From assembly GCA_039649115.1 (NCBI GenBank), contig JBBWZQ010000310.1, forward strand, positions 115,682-179,681: a DNA stretch of 64,000 bases. The letters run 5' to 3'. Positions 16,266 through 24,904 of this stretch are shown piece by piece; position 1 is the stretch's first letter; each line of letters starts with the position of its first letter. The translations under genes were made by a program, and so were the position numbers. The stretch comes from DATEJJ01 sp039649115. GTDB lineage: Bacteria; Actinomycetota; Actinomycetes; Mycobacteriales; Micromonosporaceae. The notes below the pieces were generated by a model, which was given only the letters and a program-made list of their open reading frames with translations, searched no databases and had not been told where the DNA came from.

Positions 16266-16315
16266 GGGGTGCCGGTAAGAAACGTGTCACCAGATCCAAA
16301 TGCGGGTGATCTTGG
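16266..16315 (+). repeat. Tn3 terminal inverted repeat, left
   Basis: Begins GGGGTGCCGGTAAGAAACG and ends GCGGGTGATCTTGG. It is identical to the reverse complement of 23590-23639 except at position 36 (T against C). The GGGG start is typical of Tn3-family ends. Confidence 0.95.
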
Positions 16316-16533
16316 CCGTGGCGACCCGGCGCCGTCGCCGGGACGACGACGTCGTGGTGGTCGAGGACGTGAAGGACCCGTTGGCCCCGGCCCTGCGTGC
16401 CACCGTCGGGCAGTTGGCCGCCGCGGTCCGCGGCATGCGCACGGCACCGCCCGTCGGTAGGTGGCCGGAATGGATGGGCCGGCCGGCGATGCGCCGACCG
16501 GCCCGGGAGCCGTGCCACGTGGTCAGCGGTTGA
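16300..16533 (+). CDS. Possible small basic protein starting inside the transposon end
   Basis: 77-aa frame from ATG 16300, within the left inverted repeat. It reads MRVILAVATRRRRRDDDVVV, then KDPLAPALRATVGQLAAAVR and RWPEWMGRPAMRRP. Composition is plausible, but there is no good ribosome site and the end overlaps the zinc-ribbon gene on the other strand by 11 bases. It may be real or a chance frame. Confidence 0.35.
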   Translation: MRVILAVATRRRRRDDDVVVVEDVKDPLAPALRATVGQLAAAVRGMRTAPPVGRWPEWMGRPAMRRPAREPCHVVSG

Positions 16534-17062
16534 CCACGTCGGTCCAGCAGGTTGTGCAGATGATCAGGTCGCCTTCCTCGCGGTGCTGGACCGGCACGTT
16601 GCAGCGGGTGCACCGGTCGTTGAACAGCGACTCGCACGACATGCACATCATGGTCCAGAACGTGGCGTCGCTCGCCTGGATCGAGACCACGGCCTGCTGC
16701 CAGCAGTCGGGGCACTCCAGGACCGGATCTTCGCCGCCGTCCTTGATCGTTGTGTACGAGTTCAGTCCGAGGATCTCCTCGGCGTACTCGCCGGCCAGCT
16801 CGGCACCCGACTCCCACACCGTGCCGCACCCGGGGCACGACGGCTGCTCGTCGATGCGCACTTCGGCCTGCTGGCACCGGGGGCACCGGGCCACCGGCAT
16901 CTTCGTCGCCTCGTACTTCGCCTGGCGGCGGTGTTCTTCCCGCTCGTCGTGGCGGCGGGCCACCACGCTGTACGGATCGCCGGTACGCGCTACCTCGGCG
17001 CGGATCGCCCGCTGACGGGCGCGACGGGCTGAACTTGAGTTGCTGCGGTCGTTGTTGACCAT
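16523..17062 (-). CDS. Zinc-ribbon protein carried by transposon
   Basis: 179 aa from ATG 17062, with GGAGG five bases upstream. The N-terminus is basic and helical (SARRARQRAIRAEVARTGDP), a pattern common in small actinomycete regulatory proteins. It is followed by several CxxC pairs: RCPRCQQAEV, CPGCGTVW, CPDCW, MCMSCE, RCTRC and CTTCW. At least three zinc-binding ribbons can be formed. No nuclease or helicase motif is seen. As a passenger gene it may help the element or the host; no family name can be given. Confidence 0.75.
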   Translation of the reverse strand: MVNNDRSNSSSARRARQRAIRAEVARTGDPYSVVARRHDEREEHRRQAKYEATKMPVARCPRCQQAEVRIDEQPSCPGCGTVWESGAELAGEYAEEILGLNSYTTIKDGGEDPVLECPDCWQQAVVSIQASDATFWTMMCMSCESLFNDRCTRCNVPVQHREEGDLIICTTCWTDVVNR

Positions 17063-17239
17063 CTCTACCTCCAGCGATACCCATGCCACCGCGAGGCCGA
17101 AATGATCTCTAGGTGGGTCCACGCTGCGTCATCGACGGCTTGTCCTCGGTCGTCCGGCGGTGACGGCATGGGCGTCGGGTCCGGACTCGGAGTCGGGCAG
17201 AGCGTGGCTGCCGACACCGATCATACCGCCGCCGTGACA

Positions 17240-17390
17240 GCAACTGCCCGTTCCACATCCTTGGAAGTGGAACACCGTGCCCGGCGTCGCGCCGATGCCC
17301 CGGAATCGGCCTCGAACCCGTTCCACAACTCGTTCCACAATGACCGTTCCGAAACGGCAGTACGGCGACGAGTTTCGGTACGATTCGTCG
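17240..17390. promoter_or_regulatory. Probable res site of the resolvase
   Basis: Repeated GTTCCAC boxes: the palindrome GTTCCAC (17250-17256)/GTGGAAC (17267-17273), direct copies GTTCCACA (17320-17327) and GTTCCACAA (17332-17340), and GTTCC (17346-17350), then a GAGTTTCGGTACGATTCGTC stretch beside the resolvase start. A res region with several resolvase-binding subsites next to tnpR is normal for Tn3-type elements. Confidence 0.6.
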
Positions 17391-18011
17391 GTGACTACCG
17401 CCGCACTGCACCCACCGGCCGGGCTCGATCTTGGCTACGCCCGCGTCTCGACCACCAAGCAGAGCCTGGAACGGCAACTCGACGCCCTGGCGGCCGCCGG
17501 CATCCCCGAGGAGCGGATCTTCACCGACAAGCGCACCGGCGCGACCGTCGACCGCGACGGGCTGACCGCCCTGCTGAAGTACGCGCGGGCCGGCGACACG
17601 ATCGTCGTGCACACCCTCGACCGGCTCGGTCGCAACCTGCGCGAGGTCCTCAACCTCGTGCACGACCTTGCCGAACGTGGCGTCGGTGTGCGGTCCCTGG
17701 CCGACCCGCTGCCGATCAACACCGCCGACGAGGGCATGGGCCGCATCGCCTTCCTGCTCCTGGCGCTGTTCGCCGAGATGGAACGCACCTTCACCGCCGA
17801 ACGCGCCGCTAACGCCCGCGCGGTCGCCGAGGCCAAGGGTCGCCACGTCGGCCGGCCCGTCGCGCACCCCGCCGAGAAGATCGAGTACGCGCGGCTGCTC
17901 CAGGGCCAAGGTGCCAGCCTCGGCGCGATCGCCGCCAAGACCGGCATCCCGAAGACCTCACTGCATCGCTACCTGGCACCACGGGTCGTCGACGCTACCA
18001 CCGGCCCGTAG
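17391..18011 (+). CDS. tnpR: Serine resolvase
   Basis: 206 aa from GTG 17391 (ATG 17340 is possible in the same frame). Resolvase/invertase family: GYARVSTTKQSLERQLDAL with nucleophile Ser20, then DRLGRNLREVLNLVHDL, ADEGMGRIAFLLLALFAEME (start of the long E helix) and a C-terminal HTH (ASLGAIAAKTGIPKTSLHRY). It resolves Tn3 cointegrates at res. A second resolvase-like gene at 35802 is 50-60 percent similar but damaged, which shows what the intact E helix should look like. Confidence 0.92.
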   Translation: MTTAALHPPAGLDLGYARVSTTKQSLERQLDALAAAGIPEERIFTDKRTGATVDRDGLTALLKYARAGDTIVVHTLDRLGRNLREVLNLVHDLAERGVGVRSLADPLPINTADEGMGRIAFLLLALFAEMERTFTAERAANARAVAEAKGRHVGRPVAHPAEKIEYARLLQGQGASLGAIAAKTGIPKTSLHRYLAPRVVDATTGP

Positions 18012-18020
18012 GGTCCGCTC

Positions 18021-18350
18021 GTGCAAACACCGCCGGCCACCGCCCGCACCGCCCGCTCGTCGCTGCCGCTGGCGTTCACTGCCGGCGCGGCCGTCGGAGT
18101 GCTGGCCGGCATGATCGGCCTCGGCGGTGCGGAGTTCCGGCTCCCGCTGCTCATCGTGCTGTTCGGGTTCGCTGCGCTGCAGGCGGTCATCCTCAACGAG
18201 GCGCTGAGCCTCGTCGTCGTGGCCACCTGCCCGCCCGGCTACCCCCATTGGGGCGTCGTCGCCAACCTGCTGCTCGGCAGCCTGGTCGCGCCTGGGCCGG
18301 CGCGTCGTGGGCCACCCGGATGCGCCGACGCAGCTCTCGGTTGGCGCGAG
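18021..18350 (+). pseudogene. Truncated TauE/SafE-type membrane transporter
   Basis: GTG 18021 begins a clear TauE/SafE (DUF81) N-terminus: AGAAVGVLAGMIGLGGAEFR, LLIVLFGFAALQAVILNEAL. The next loop and helix are missing, the sequence then resumes at VVANLLLGSLV, and a frameshift near 18290 moves the family motif (GASWATRMRRRS) into another frame. The remaining ~150 residues are absent. It cannot be functional. Confidence 0.75.
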
Positions 18351-18492
18351 GGTTTGTGCAGAGACCTGTCTTTTGCACGACGCGCATCTTGTGACCTAGG
18401 CGTTATGGGTCACAGACTTTGTGTTACGGCGGCGGTCGTGCGTGTTAGCCCCGTTTGCCCGGAGCCTCCGCACGACGCGATAGGGGGGCGCC

Positions 18493-19770
18493 ATGTCTCG
18501 TCAGCGGCTGCGGCCGGCGCGGCTTGGCACGCCCACGCGCCGGCCGGGCATCCTCGCGGTCCTGAGCGGCGTCGTCCTTGCGATGCTCGGGTGCGGCACC
18601 GGCAAGCCCGCTCCGTCGCCGTATGCCTGCGGCACCCCCAGCGCGGGGCACTGCTACGGCACCACGTTAGGCCCGCCCGCCCAGGGGCGGCCGACCGGCG
18701 GGTCGATGCTAATGAACACCCTCACGGTCGACGGGTCCGGGCGGGGCGACCTCTTCTTCACCGACGAGATGTGGCTCGATGAGGGCTTCAACGACATCCG
18801 TGCCTGGGTCGAGGCCGGCCAGATCTACGATCTCTTGGGCCTGCGGTACTTTTGGGCACAGCTTCGGGTTGCGCCTAACCGCGATCCGCTGGAGAACACG
18901 TTTACCTCCTACTCGCTCGGCCCCGTCACCGCAACCGACGCGACCGCGGGCACCACGGTCGGGATCCGACGTACCGCGCCCGACGCCTTCGCCGTCCGGA
19001 TCCTGGCATCGGGATCGAGCTACAGTGCGCAAACGGTCAACCACATGTGGACCAGAACGAAGGACTTCGGCTCCCTCACCATCGGGCTGGAGTTGGCCGG
19101 CACCACCGGAGCCTTCGCCCAACCGGTCAGCATGCAGCCCCGGTGGTGGGACACCGCCGGCGCCTTGCACGAATGGTCATTGCCGGTGGCCTCCTCCCCG
19201 GATCCGCCGCAGGCCGATCCGCCGATCCACGTCGGCTGGCTGCTGCCGCCCGGCCCCCAAGGCGCCATCTGGTTGACCTCGTGTTGCACCAAGCCCAGTT
19301 CGGCGTTGGGCCCCCAGACCGCCGACCGGCTGGGTGCGGGAGCCGCCGAGGCCCTGATCGTCAAACGGAATCCGGTCAAGCCGCCGCCCGTGCCCGAAGA
19401 GCGTCCACCTTCAGCCGCAGTCGGCGTGGCACCCCGTAACGTTGACGTTGTCGCCAACCCAGATTCGCTGCCCCAGGCCGTCCGCGACGGCCTCCTCGGC
19501 AAGATCGGCGCGACGTCGAACGTCACCGTCACGAGGTCGGGCTGTGACCCCGCCTCGGTCGTCACCCAGCATCTGCCGGGACAACCAACCGCGGGCCTCG
19601 ACCCCACCCGGTCCCTTTGCTGGTTCGAACTCGCCGGCAAATTCGGCGTGGCCACCCCGCCCAGCCGCTCCTCGGCGTCGACGACGCTGCAGTTCGATGC
19701 GGCCTACGCGGTGTTCGACGCTCAAACACATTCCCTGCTTTCCGCCGGCGCGTTCCACCCCACCAGCTAG
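18493..19770 (+). CDS. Putative lipoprotein, 425 aa
   Basis: ATG 18493 after a GGGGGG site. A basic start (MSRQRLRPARLGTPTRRPG) leads into a hydrophobic segment ending LAMLGC, a usable lipobox with Cys about residue 35, so attachment to the outer face of the membrane is expected. The body is beta-rich with many Trp residues and paired cysteines (ACGTPSAGHCYG, TSCCTKPSS, GCDPASVV, RSLCWFELAGK). No enzymatic motif is recognised. It is a transposon passenger with about 140 bp of its own upstream region. An unusual cargo for a Tn3-type element. Confidence 0.7.
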   Translation: MSRQRLRPARLGTPTRRPGILAVLSGVVLAMLGCGTGKPAPSPYACGTPSAGHCYGTTLGPPAQGRPTGGSMLMNTLTVDGSGRGDLFFTDEMWLDEGFNDIRAWVEAGQIYDLLGLRYFWAQLRVAPNRDPLENTFTSYSLGPVTATDATAGTTVGIRRTAPDAFAVRILASGSSYSAQTVNHMWTRTKDFGSLTIGLELAGTTGAFAQPVSMQPRWWDTAGALHEWSLPVASSPDPPQADPPIHVGWLLPPGPQGAIWLTSCCTKPSSALGPQTADRLGAGAAEALIVKRNPVKPPPVPEERPPSAAVGVAPRNVDVVANPDSLPQAVRDGLLGKIGATSNVTVTRSGCDPASVVTQHLPGQPTAGLDPTRSLCWFELAGKFGVATPPSRSSASTTLQFDAAYAVFDAQTHSLLSAGAFHPTS

Positions 19771-19815
19771 GCGCCGCGCTTCGTGTAGTTGACGAGTCCG
19801 GACAAATGTTGATCT

Positions 19816-20310
19816 TTAGCGAGCCGTGAGTACGTGCAGCCGCTGGGCGGCTGTTGCTGCAGGTCGAGCATGCAGGCACGCAAGGGCCATGCTCGTGTCC
19901 ATGGTCAGCAGATGCACCCGCTGACCGGCGTACGCCTGCACGGCCAGCGCCCGGTCGATGCTCTCGTCGTCGTTGTCGTCCAGCCGGACGTGGCGCGGAT
20001 CGTCGAAGAACACCTCGACCGTCACCACACCGCGCGGCATCCCGCCAACGGCCGCCACGGCCGTGAAGTCGTCCGCCTCGCGGACCGTCGCCCGGCCCTT
20101 CGGCGCGATCAGGAGTTCGTCGAGCACGCCCAGGGTGTGCCCGGCCCGCCAGCGGACCGCCTGGTTGCCGGATTCCTTCTGCCGGTCGAGTTCGTCGATC
20201 ACGACGCGCGGCACGATCAGACGCACCGGCTCCGCTCGCGCACCGATGATGTCCGCGTAGCCGATCTCCCGGATCTTGTTCGGGTGGCTGATAAAGACAC
20301 TCGTGTCCAC
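19816..20310 (-). CDS. PIN-domain protein, N-terminus apparently frameshifted away
   Basis: 164 aa from GTG 20310 if read alone. PIN nuclease core: VDTSVF (first Asp), VIDELDRQKESGN (Glu/Asp), DDNDDESIDRALAVQA (Asp cluster) and HLLTMDTSMAL (last Asp). All four acidic positions are present. Upstream on the same strand, about 20500-20320 encodes a helical stretch (RLWRLQELGDGTMLSQRLLS, WAALQSEINRWNPDG) one base out of frame. Dropping one G from the GGGGG near 20325 joins the two as one protein. It lies directly downstream of tnpA and may be cotranscribed with it. PIN proteins are usually RNases, often toxins. Confidence 0.65.
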   Translation of the reverse strand: MDTSVFISHPNKIREIGYADIIGARAEPVRLIVPRVVIDELDRQKESGNQAVRWRAGHTLGVLDELLIAPKGRATVREADDFTAVAAVGGMPRGVVTVEVFFDDPRHVRLDDNDDESIDRALAVQAYAGQRVHLLTMDTSMALACLHARPAATAAQRLHVLTAR

Positions 20311-20563
20311 GACGACCAGGTGCGCCCCCGTCGGGGTTCCACCGGTTGATCTCCGACTGGAGGGCCGCCCACGCCTTTTCGAACACGTCGGCCTGCTCGA
20401 TCAGTTCAGCCGACAGGAGCCGCTGGCTGAGCATGGTGCCGTCGCCGAGTTCCTGCAGCCGCCACAGGCGCGGGGTGAAGCCTGTCGTCGGTGTTCGAGG
20501 TGGGTGACCCGGCGTACGAGCGGGTGGTCGACCTGATCCTCGAAGCACGCCGCAGCCAGTAGG

Positions 20564-23524
20564 TCATCTCGGTCCTGTACCGCCGAGGGCGAGCCGGCTG
20601 TTCATGTCGAGCTTGACCTCGCCGTACGGGGCGACGTGGGTCCAGAACAGCGGGGTCAAGCCGCGCCGGTCGGCGGCGGTCAGCGCGGTGGCCCACTCGT
20701 CGTCGACGAGCACGTCCTGGACCATGAGGGTGTTGACGTAGACCAGGGCGGCCTGGAGCACTCGCAGGCACAGCACGGACAGTTCCTGCTCGTCGCGGCG
20801 GTTGGTGGCGATGTCGCCGCCCTTGCCGAAGAAGATGACGCTGTTGGCCCGGTTCCACGACTCGACGACGTTGAGGCCCTCGTTGATTTCCCGTTGCAGG
20901 TCCCGCTCCCGCAGGTATCGGGCAACGAAGATAGTGCGTTGCGCACGACCGACCTCGATCATCGCCTGGTAGGTCGGATGGATGGCGTTGGCCCGGGTGA
21001 ACCGGCGCAGGATCGCTTCTGTGCTCGCGGTGCCGGCCCGGATCGCCGTCGCGTATTTGATCATCTGGTCGTACTGCTCGGCGATGATGTCCCACCGGAT
21101 CGGCCGGGTCAGCGCCGGCGCCAGTCGGGGGTAGGCGTCGGGTTCGCCGGCGGCCGGCCGGTACAGGCGCACCTTGTTGATCCGCTTGATCCGGGGTAGC
21201 AGATCGAAGCCGAGCAGCCGGGTGATGCCGAAGCCGACTTCGGACTGCCCGTGGGAGTCGGTGTAGGTGCCCTCGACCTCCATCATGGTGCCGTGCCGGA
21301 TCGCGCCCTCGATCATTGCGGCGACCTCGGACGCCGAGCAGTTGATCAGTTGGGAGTGGATGGCCATGCTCTTGCGCTCGACGTGCCAGTAGATCAGCAC
21401 ACCGCGGCCGCCGTAGCGTGAGTGCCACTCGGTGAAGATGTTCTGATCGAACGCGCCGAAGTGCGTCGAGTCGCTTGCCACCGCAGTGGAGCCGGCGCCC
21501 CAGACGGTGGCGGCGCGGGCGGCGAACGTGGCGTTGGCGATCTCGATCGCGATCGTCCGGGCCACCTCGGCGGTCAGATAGCGGCGGCGCACGTAGCGGA
21601 TGTCGTCCTCGCCGTGACCGTGCTGCGCAGACCCGGCGATGGCGCGGATGCCGGTGTTGGTGCCGTAGGCGTAGATGGCCAGCAGCAGCCGCTCCGCGAG
21701 GACCTCCGGGGCCAGGTCGCCGCGACCAGCCGCGGCGGTGACGCCGGCGAGGCAGCCGGTGCGCAGCACCGCTTCCTTGAGCATGTCGATCAGCGGAACT
21801 GTGCCCCACCGGGTGCGGACCTCTGCCTTGAGCCGGCGCAGGTTGCGTGGCTCCGGGGCTGCGTCCAGGTCGGTGAGTTTGATAGGGCCGTTCTTGCCCC
21901 GCTCGGCGATCTCCAGCCAGGCCAGCTTCGGCAGCGCGGCGTCGAGGGCCGCGAGCTCGGCACGCATCTCGGCCTGGATTTGCTCAATGAACGCGGTCGG
22001 GTCCAGCGGCTTGCGCAGGGCGGCGTAGTGCGCCGCGCGATGCGCCTCGAAGTCGTGCGGCAGGTCCTCGTCGGGATTGCGCCACTTGTCGGCGCCAACG
22101 ACCCAGATTTCCTTACACCGCAGGCGTTCCCGCAGCGCCTGGAAGGTGCAGATCTCGTACACGCTGCGGACCACCCGGCGGCCGCCCTTGCCGGTGTCGT
22201 TGAACACCAGCGTCGTCCAGTCGCCGAGCAGCCCCTTGTGGGTGGGTACCGTCTCGCCGGCCGGGTAGTAGGTCAGCCGGGCCTCGGCGTGCCGTTTGAT
22301 CAGGTCCAGGGCGTCGAGCACCGGCCGGTGGGTGGCGTTGTTGGATCGGAACTCAAGCACGTCGAGCAGCTCGATCAGGCCGCGCCGGTAGTGGTTGGAG
22401 TACGACGCCTTCAGCGTGGTCTGCACGGTGCGCCGGTACACCGGACCCTTGGTCTTGAACTCATGCACCAGCTCCCGCAGCGTCTGCTCGCCGCCGGCCA
22501 CCACCGGGTAGACCACCTGCCGAACCGGGTCGTCCGGGCGGCCGAGCGAGGCTTCGGCGATGGCGAACAGGATGTTCTCCTTGCCGGTGACCCGCTTGAA
22601 CGCGTTGACCAGTTCCTCGGTGACCTTCTTGTCCGCCCTGGCACCGATGCGGTGGACCGTCGAGATCAGCAGCTCCACAAGCGTGTCGGTAATCTCCCGC
22701 AACCGGCTGTGCAGCAGCGCCGCGAGCAGCGTCAGCATCAACGGCTCGGGATGGTCGCGCAGGTGCGATGGCGACTCCACCGTGGCCCGGGCCCGCCAGC
22801 CGGCTACCACCTGCGGTGCGACGTCGGCGAACAGCCCGGCCGGCAGGCCGATCGCGCGAACTGCGCGCAGCTTGCGGATCTCGGTGAGCATGGAGTCCAG
22901 GCTGACGTTGCCCGGCACCGACTTGATCAGCGCCAGCACCGAGTCCTCGCCGGTGTCATCGTCGGGCACGTCCACCGCGACCAGGGCGCGCAGCCGGCCG
23001 CCGGCGTCGACGGGTAGCCGGCCCACGATCCGCCCGGTCAACGTCTGCTCGGCCTGATGCAGCGCCGCCCGGACGATCCGGTCGACCCGGCCAGCCGCCG
23101 GCGGCTCGATCCGCTCCACCCGGCAGCGCACCAGCAACTCATCGCGTACCAGCTCCGGGCGTCGCTCCGCCTCGCACACGTTGGCCGCCAGCCACTCCGT
23201 CAGCTTCTCGGCGTCGGCCACCGAACACTCCCGGAAGCCCAGGTGCGCACGAATCTGCGATCGGTGGTACGCGATGGTCGAGCCCGACCACTCGTAGAAG
23301 CCCAGCTCAGCCGGCTCGACGCCGACCTGGCGGGCCACGAACTCCACCGCCGCATCCGGCAGCTCGCCGCGGCCGCGCGGGAACCGGCCGGCCCGCGTGT
23401 AGAACTTCAACAGCAGCGCGAACCCCAACCGGGTCGGCCCACGCTTGCCGGAGATCAGCCCCTGCTCGTCATCCAACAGCGTCCAGTGCTCGACAAGCTC
23501 ATCGAGATCCAATGATCGGGCCAC
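20564..23524 (-). CDS. tnpA: Tn3-family transposase
   Basis: 986 aa, the normal length for Tn3-type TnpA, from GTG 23524. N-terminal DUF4158-type region (LDLDELVEHWTLLDDEQGLI, GFALLLKFYTRAGRFP). The C-terminal DDE domain has catalytic residues at about Asp685 (VASDSTHFGAFDQ), Asp756 (EGTYTDSHGQSEVGF) and Glu887 (GLNVVESWNRANSVIF). No stop or frameshift is seen. It starts 66 bases inside the right inverted repeat and reads inward. Long antisense frames over this gene are shadows. Confidence 0.96.
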   Translation of the reverse strand: MARSLDLDELVEHWTLLDDEQGLISGKRGPTRLGFALLLKFYTRAGRFPRGRGELPDAAVEFVARQVGVEPAELGFYEWSGSTIAYHRSQIRAHLGFRECSVADAEKLTEWLAANVCEAERRPELVRDELLVRCRVERIEPPAAGRVDRIVRAALHQAEQTLTGRIVGRLPVDAGGRLRALVAVDVPDDDTGEDSVLALIKSVPGNVSLDSMLTEIRKLRAVRAIGLPAGLFADVAPQVVAGWRARATVESPSHLRDHPEPLMLTLLAALLHSRLREITDTLVELLISTVHRIGARADKKVTEELVNAFKRVTGKENILFAIAEASLGRPDDPVRQVVYPVVAGGEQTLRELVHEFKTKGPVYRRTVQTTLKASYSNHYRRGLIELLDVLEFRSNNATHRPVLDALDLIKRHAEARLTYYPAGETVPTHKGLLGDWTTLVFNDTGKGGRRVVRSVYEICTFQALRERLRCKEIWVVGADKWRNPDEDLPHDFEAHRAAHYAALRKPLDPTAFIEQIQAEMRAELAALDAALPKLAWLEIAERGKNGPIKLTDLDAAPEPRNLRRLKAEVRTRWGTVPLIDMLKEAVLRTGCLAGVTAAAGRGDLAPEVLAERLLLAIYAYGTNTGIRAIAGSAQHGHGEDDIRYVRRRYLTAEVARTIAIEIANATFAARAATVWGAGSTAVASDSTHFGAFDQNIFTEWHSRYGGRGVLIYWHVERKSMAIHSQLINCSASEVAAMIEGAIRHGTMMEVEGTYTDSHGQSEVGFGITRLLGFDLLPRIKRINKVRLYRPAAGEPDAYPRLAPALTRPIRWDIIAEQYDQMIKYATAIRAGTASTEAILRRFTRANAIHPTYQAMIEVGRAQRTIFVARYLRERDLQREINEGLNVVESWNRANSVIFFGKGGDIATNRRDEQELSVLCLRVLQAALVYVNTLMVQDVLVDDEWATALTAADRRGLTPLFWTHVAPYGEVKLDMNSRLALGGTGPR

Positions 23525-23589
23525 GGGCCGAAATCATCGCCCAACGCGACACGTACCCGCTGCCCCGAACCGCCCCAGCGCGTCAACGT

Positions 23590-23639
23590 CCAAGATCACC
23601 CGCGTTTGGATCTGGTGACACGTTTCTTACCGGCACCCC
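23590..23639 (-). repeat. Tn3 terminal inverted repeat, right
   Basis: Reverse complement begins GGGGTGCCGGTAAGAAACG; 49 of 50 positions match the left end. Confidence 0.95.
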
Positions 23640-23644
23640 AAGTA
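23640..23644. repeat. Target-site duplication, right copy (AAGTA)
   Basis: Identical to 16261-16265. Confidence 0.9.
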
Positions 23645-24434
23645 CCGGGTGCCGCCGTCCCGGCTCGAGACCGACGACGTGGTCCAGTACACGATCGCCG
23701 AGTTGCTTGACCGGTGGGCGGCGGTGGATGAGCCGTCGAAGTACATGTTCACCGTGGCCGGAAACTACATCCGCCGTGCGGCCCGCGAGGGCGGGCGGTT
23801 CACCGGCGCCCCCGTACAGCCGAGCCGCGACGCCAACGAGGACCAGGCCGACGGCCTGGACCGGATGGACACCAGCCGGGTGGTGTGGTCCTCGGCCAGC
23901 CCCACCCCGCCGACAGAGCACGCGGTCGCTGCGGCTGAGGTCAGGGCCGGCCTGGTGGCCGCCCTGGCGAGGCTGACCCCGGCGCAGAGCCAGGCCGTCC
24001 GCCTCGTCGACGGCCTCGACTTCCCCCGGGCCGAGGCCGCCGCGGTGATGGGCGTGGCCGAGGGCACGGTTAGCCCCCACCGGGCCCGCGGACTGGCGAA
24101 ACTGCGCCACCTGGCCGGACACCTGCGCGGCGCCCTGTACGTGGTCGTCGGGCTCGGCGTCGTCGCCGGCGGGCTGGGATGGCTCCTGTGGCGGGTCCTG
24201 CGCGAGGGCGTGGACATCGCCGGGCGGAGCGAGCCCGCCGATCTGCTCGCCCTGGTCATAACCACCGCGACGGCGGCGATGCCTCTGGTGCTGCGGTTGG
24301 TCGCCGCGCTTCTATCGGTCTCGACTCGGGCTCCACACCGTCGCGCCGAGGCGGTCCGCCTCCTCAGGATCCTCATCCAGGAACCCGAGGACACCGCGCA
24401 GAACACGGTCGGCGGGCACCGGAACCGCCGGTAG
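23645..24434 (+). pseudogene. 3' part of membrane sigma-factor gene, cut by transposon
   Basis: Continuation of the gene begun at 16108. It reads RVPPSRLETDDVVQYTIAEL (region 2), then LARLTPAQSQAVRLVDGLDF with HTH RAEAAAVMGVAEGTVSPHRA (region 4), then membrane segments (ALYVVVGLGVVAGGLGWLLW and LLALVITTATAAMPLVLRLV). A GTG at 23649 could in principle start a shortened 261-aa product, but it would lack the first part of region 2. The order sigma-then-membrane matches the intact protein at 7335. Confidence 0.85.
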
Positions 24435-24445
24435 ACATGTGTTGG

Positions 24446-24489
24446 GTGACACGCGATCTTCAGTGGAAACGACATCGATCTTCAGTGAC
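24446..24489 (-). repeat. Tandem ACTGAAGATC repeat, copy 1
   Basis: On the minus strand, CACTGAAGATCGATGTCG is followed 23 bp on by CACTGAAGATCGCGTGTC. The same pair recurs at 26185 (same strand) and 32093 (opposite strand). A short reading frame (24663-24460, minus; ends VTEDRCRFH) terminates inside it, as does the HTH gene at the third copy. It is probably the end of a mobile-element family. Confidence 0.65.
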
Positions 24490-24663
24490 CCTCCGTCGGT
24501 CATCCAGCTCGAACTCGTACCGGGCTTTCGCCGCCGGAACGGTGACCCTGGAAGTCGCGATCATTGGCGCCACTCCAGTCAGGACGAACACCGCCGCCTG
24601 CGCCGACTGCCAGCCAAACGCGCCAGCCATGATCTCGCCGAGTCGTCCCAGCCGATCCAGCAC
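24460..24663 (-). CDS. Possible 67-aa protein or gene fragment
   Basis: GTG 24663; reads LGRLGEIMAGAFGWQSAQAA, VFVLTGVAPMIATSRVTVPA, RYEFELDDRRR and stops inside the tandem repeat. Composition is protein-like, but the frame is short and has no ribosome site. It looks like the 3' end of a longer gene cut by the neighbouring junction. Confidence 0.3.
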   Translation of the reverse strand: MLDRLGRLGEIMAGAFGWQSAQAAVFVLTGVAPMIATSRVTVPAAKARYEFELDDRRRVTEDRCRFH

Positions 24664-24712
24664 ACCCCCAGTCCGTGCAACTGCCGAGGAACGTCGGGGT
24701 CAGCCTCGTTGA

Positions 24713-24904
24713 CCCGGGCGGGCAGCTGATGATCAAGTCGCCGGCCTCAACGCCAGCTGCGACGGCACCGGCTCGGTCAGCTCGACGGTGCTCCCGGGCT
24801 CCAAGTCGTTCGCCTGCGGGATGGAGATCGAGGAGGTCGCCCTCGACCGCGGCACCGCCGGCCGTCCACCGTCGCTCCGGATCATCTGGCGCCCGCACCA
24901 GTGA
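24713..24904 (+). pseudogene. 3' remnant of an unknown gene
   Basis: An open stretch to TGA 24902 reads GLNASCDGTGSVSSTVLPGS and ACGMEIEEVALDRGTAGRPP, ending IIWRPHQ. It is protein-like but has no start, and its 3' end overlaps the TPR gene on the opposite strand by about 23 bases. The rest of the gene is missing. Confidence 0.35.

Larger units (their letters stand above)
16266..23639. mobile_element. Complete Tn3-family transposon, 7,374 bp
   Basis: Bounded by 50-bp inverted repeats with one mismatch and flanked by a perfect 5-bp duplication. It holds a full-length TnpA (minus strand, at the right end) and a serine resolvase with an upstream res-like region. Passengers are a zinc-ribbon protein, a truncated TauE-like gene, a lipoprotein and a PIN-domain gene. 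Because both ends, the duplication and the transposase are intact, the insertion is probably recent. It interrupts a membrane sigma-factor gene. Confidence 0.93.

Noticed and set aside
18021..18350. Functional TauE/SafE transporter
   Set aside because: Internal deletion, frameshift and loss of the second half.
21422..23017. Long plus-strand open frame over the transposase
   Set aside because: It is the antisense of tnpA; the composition follows from third-base GC bias.
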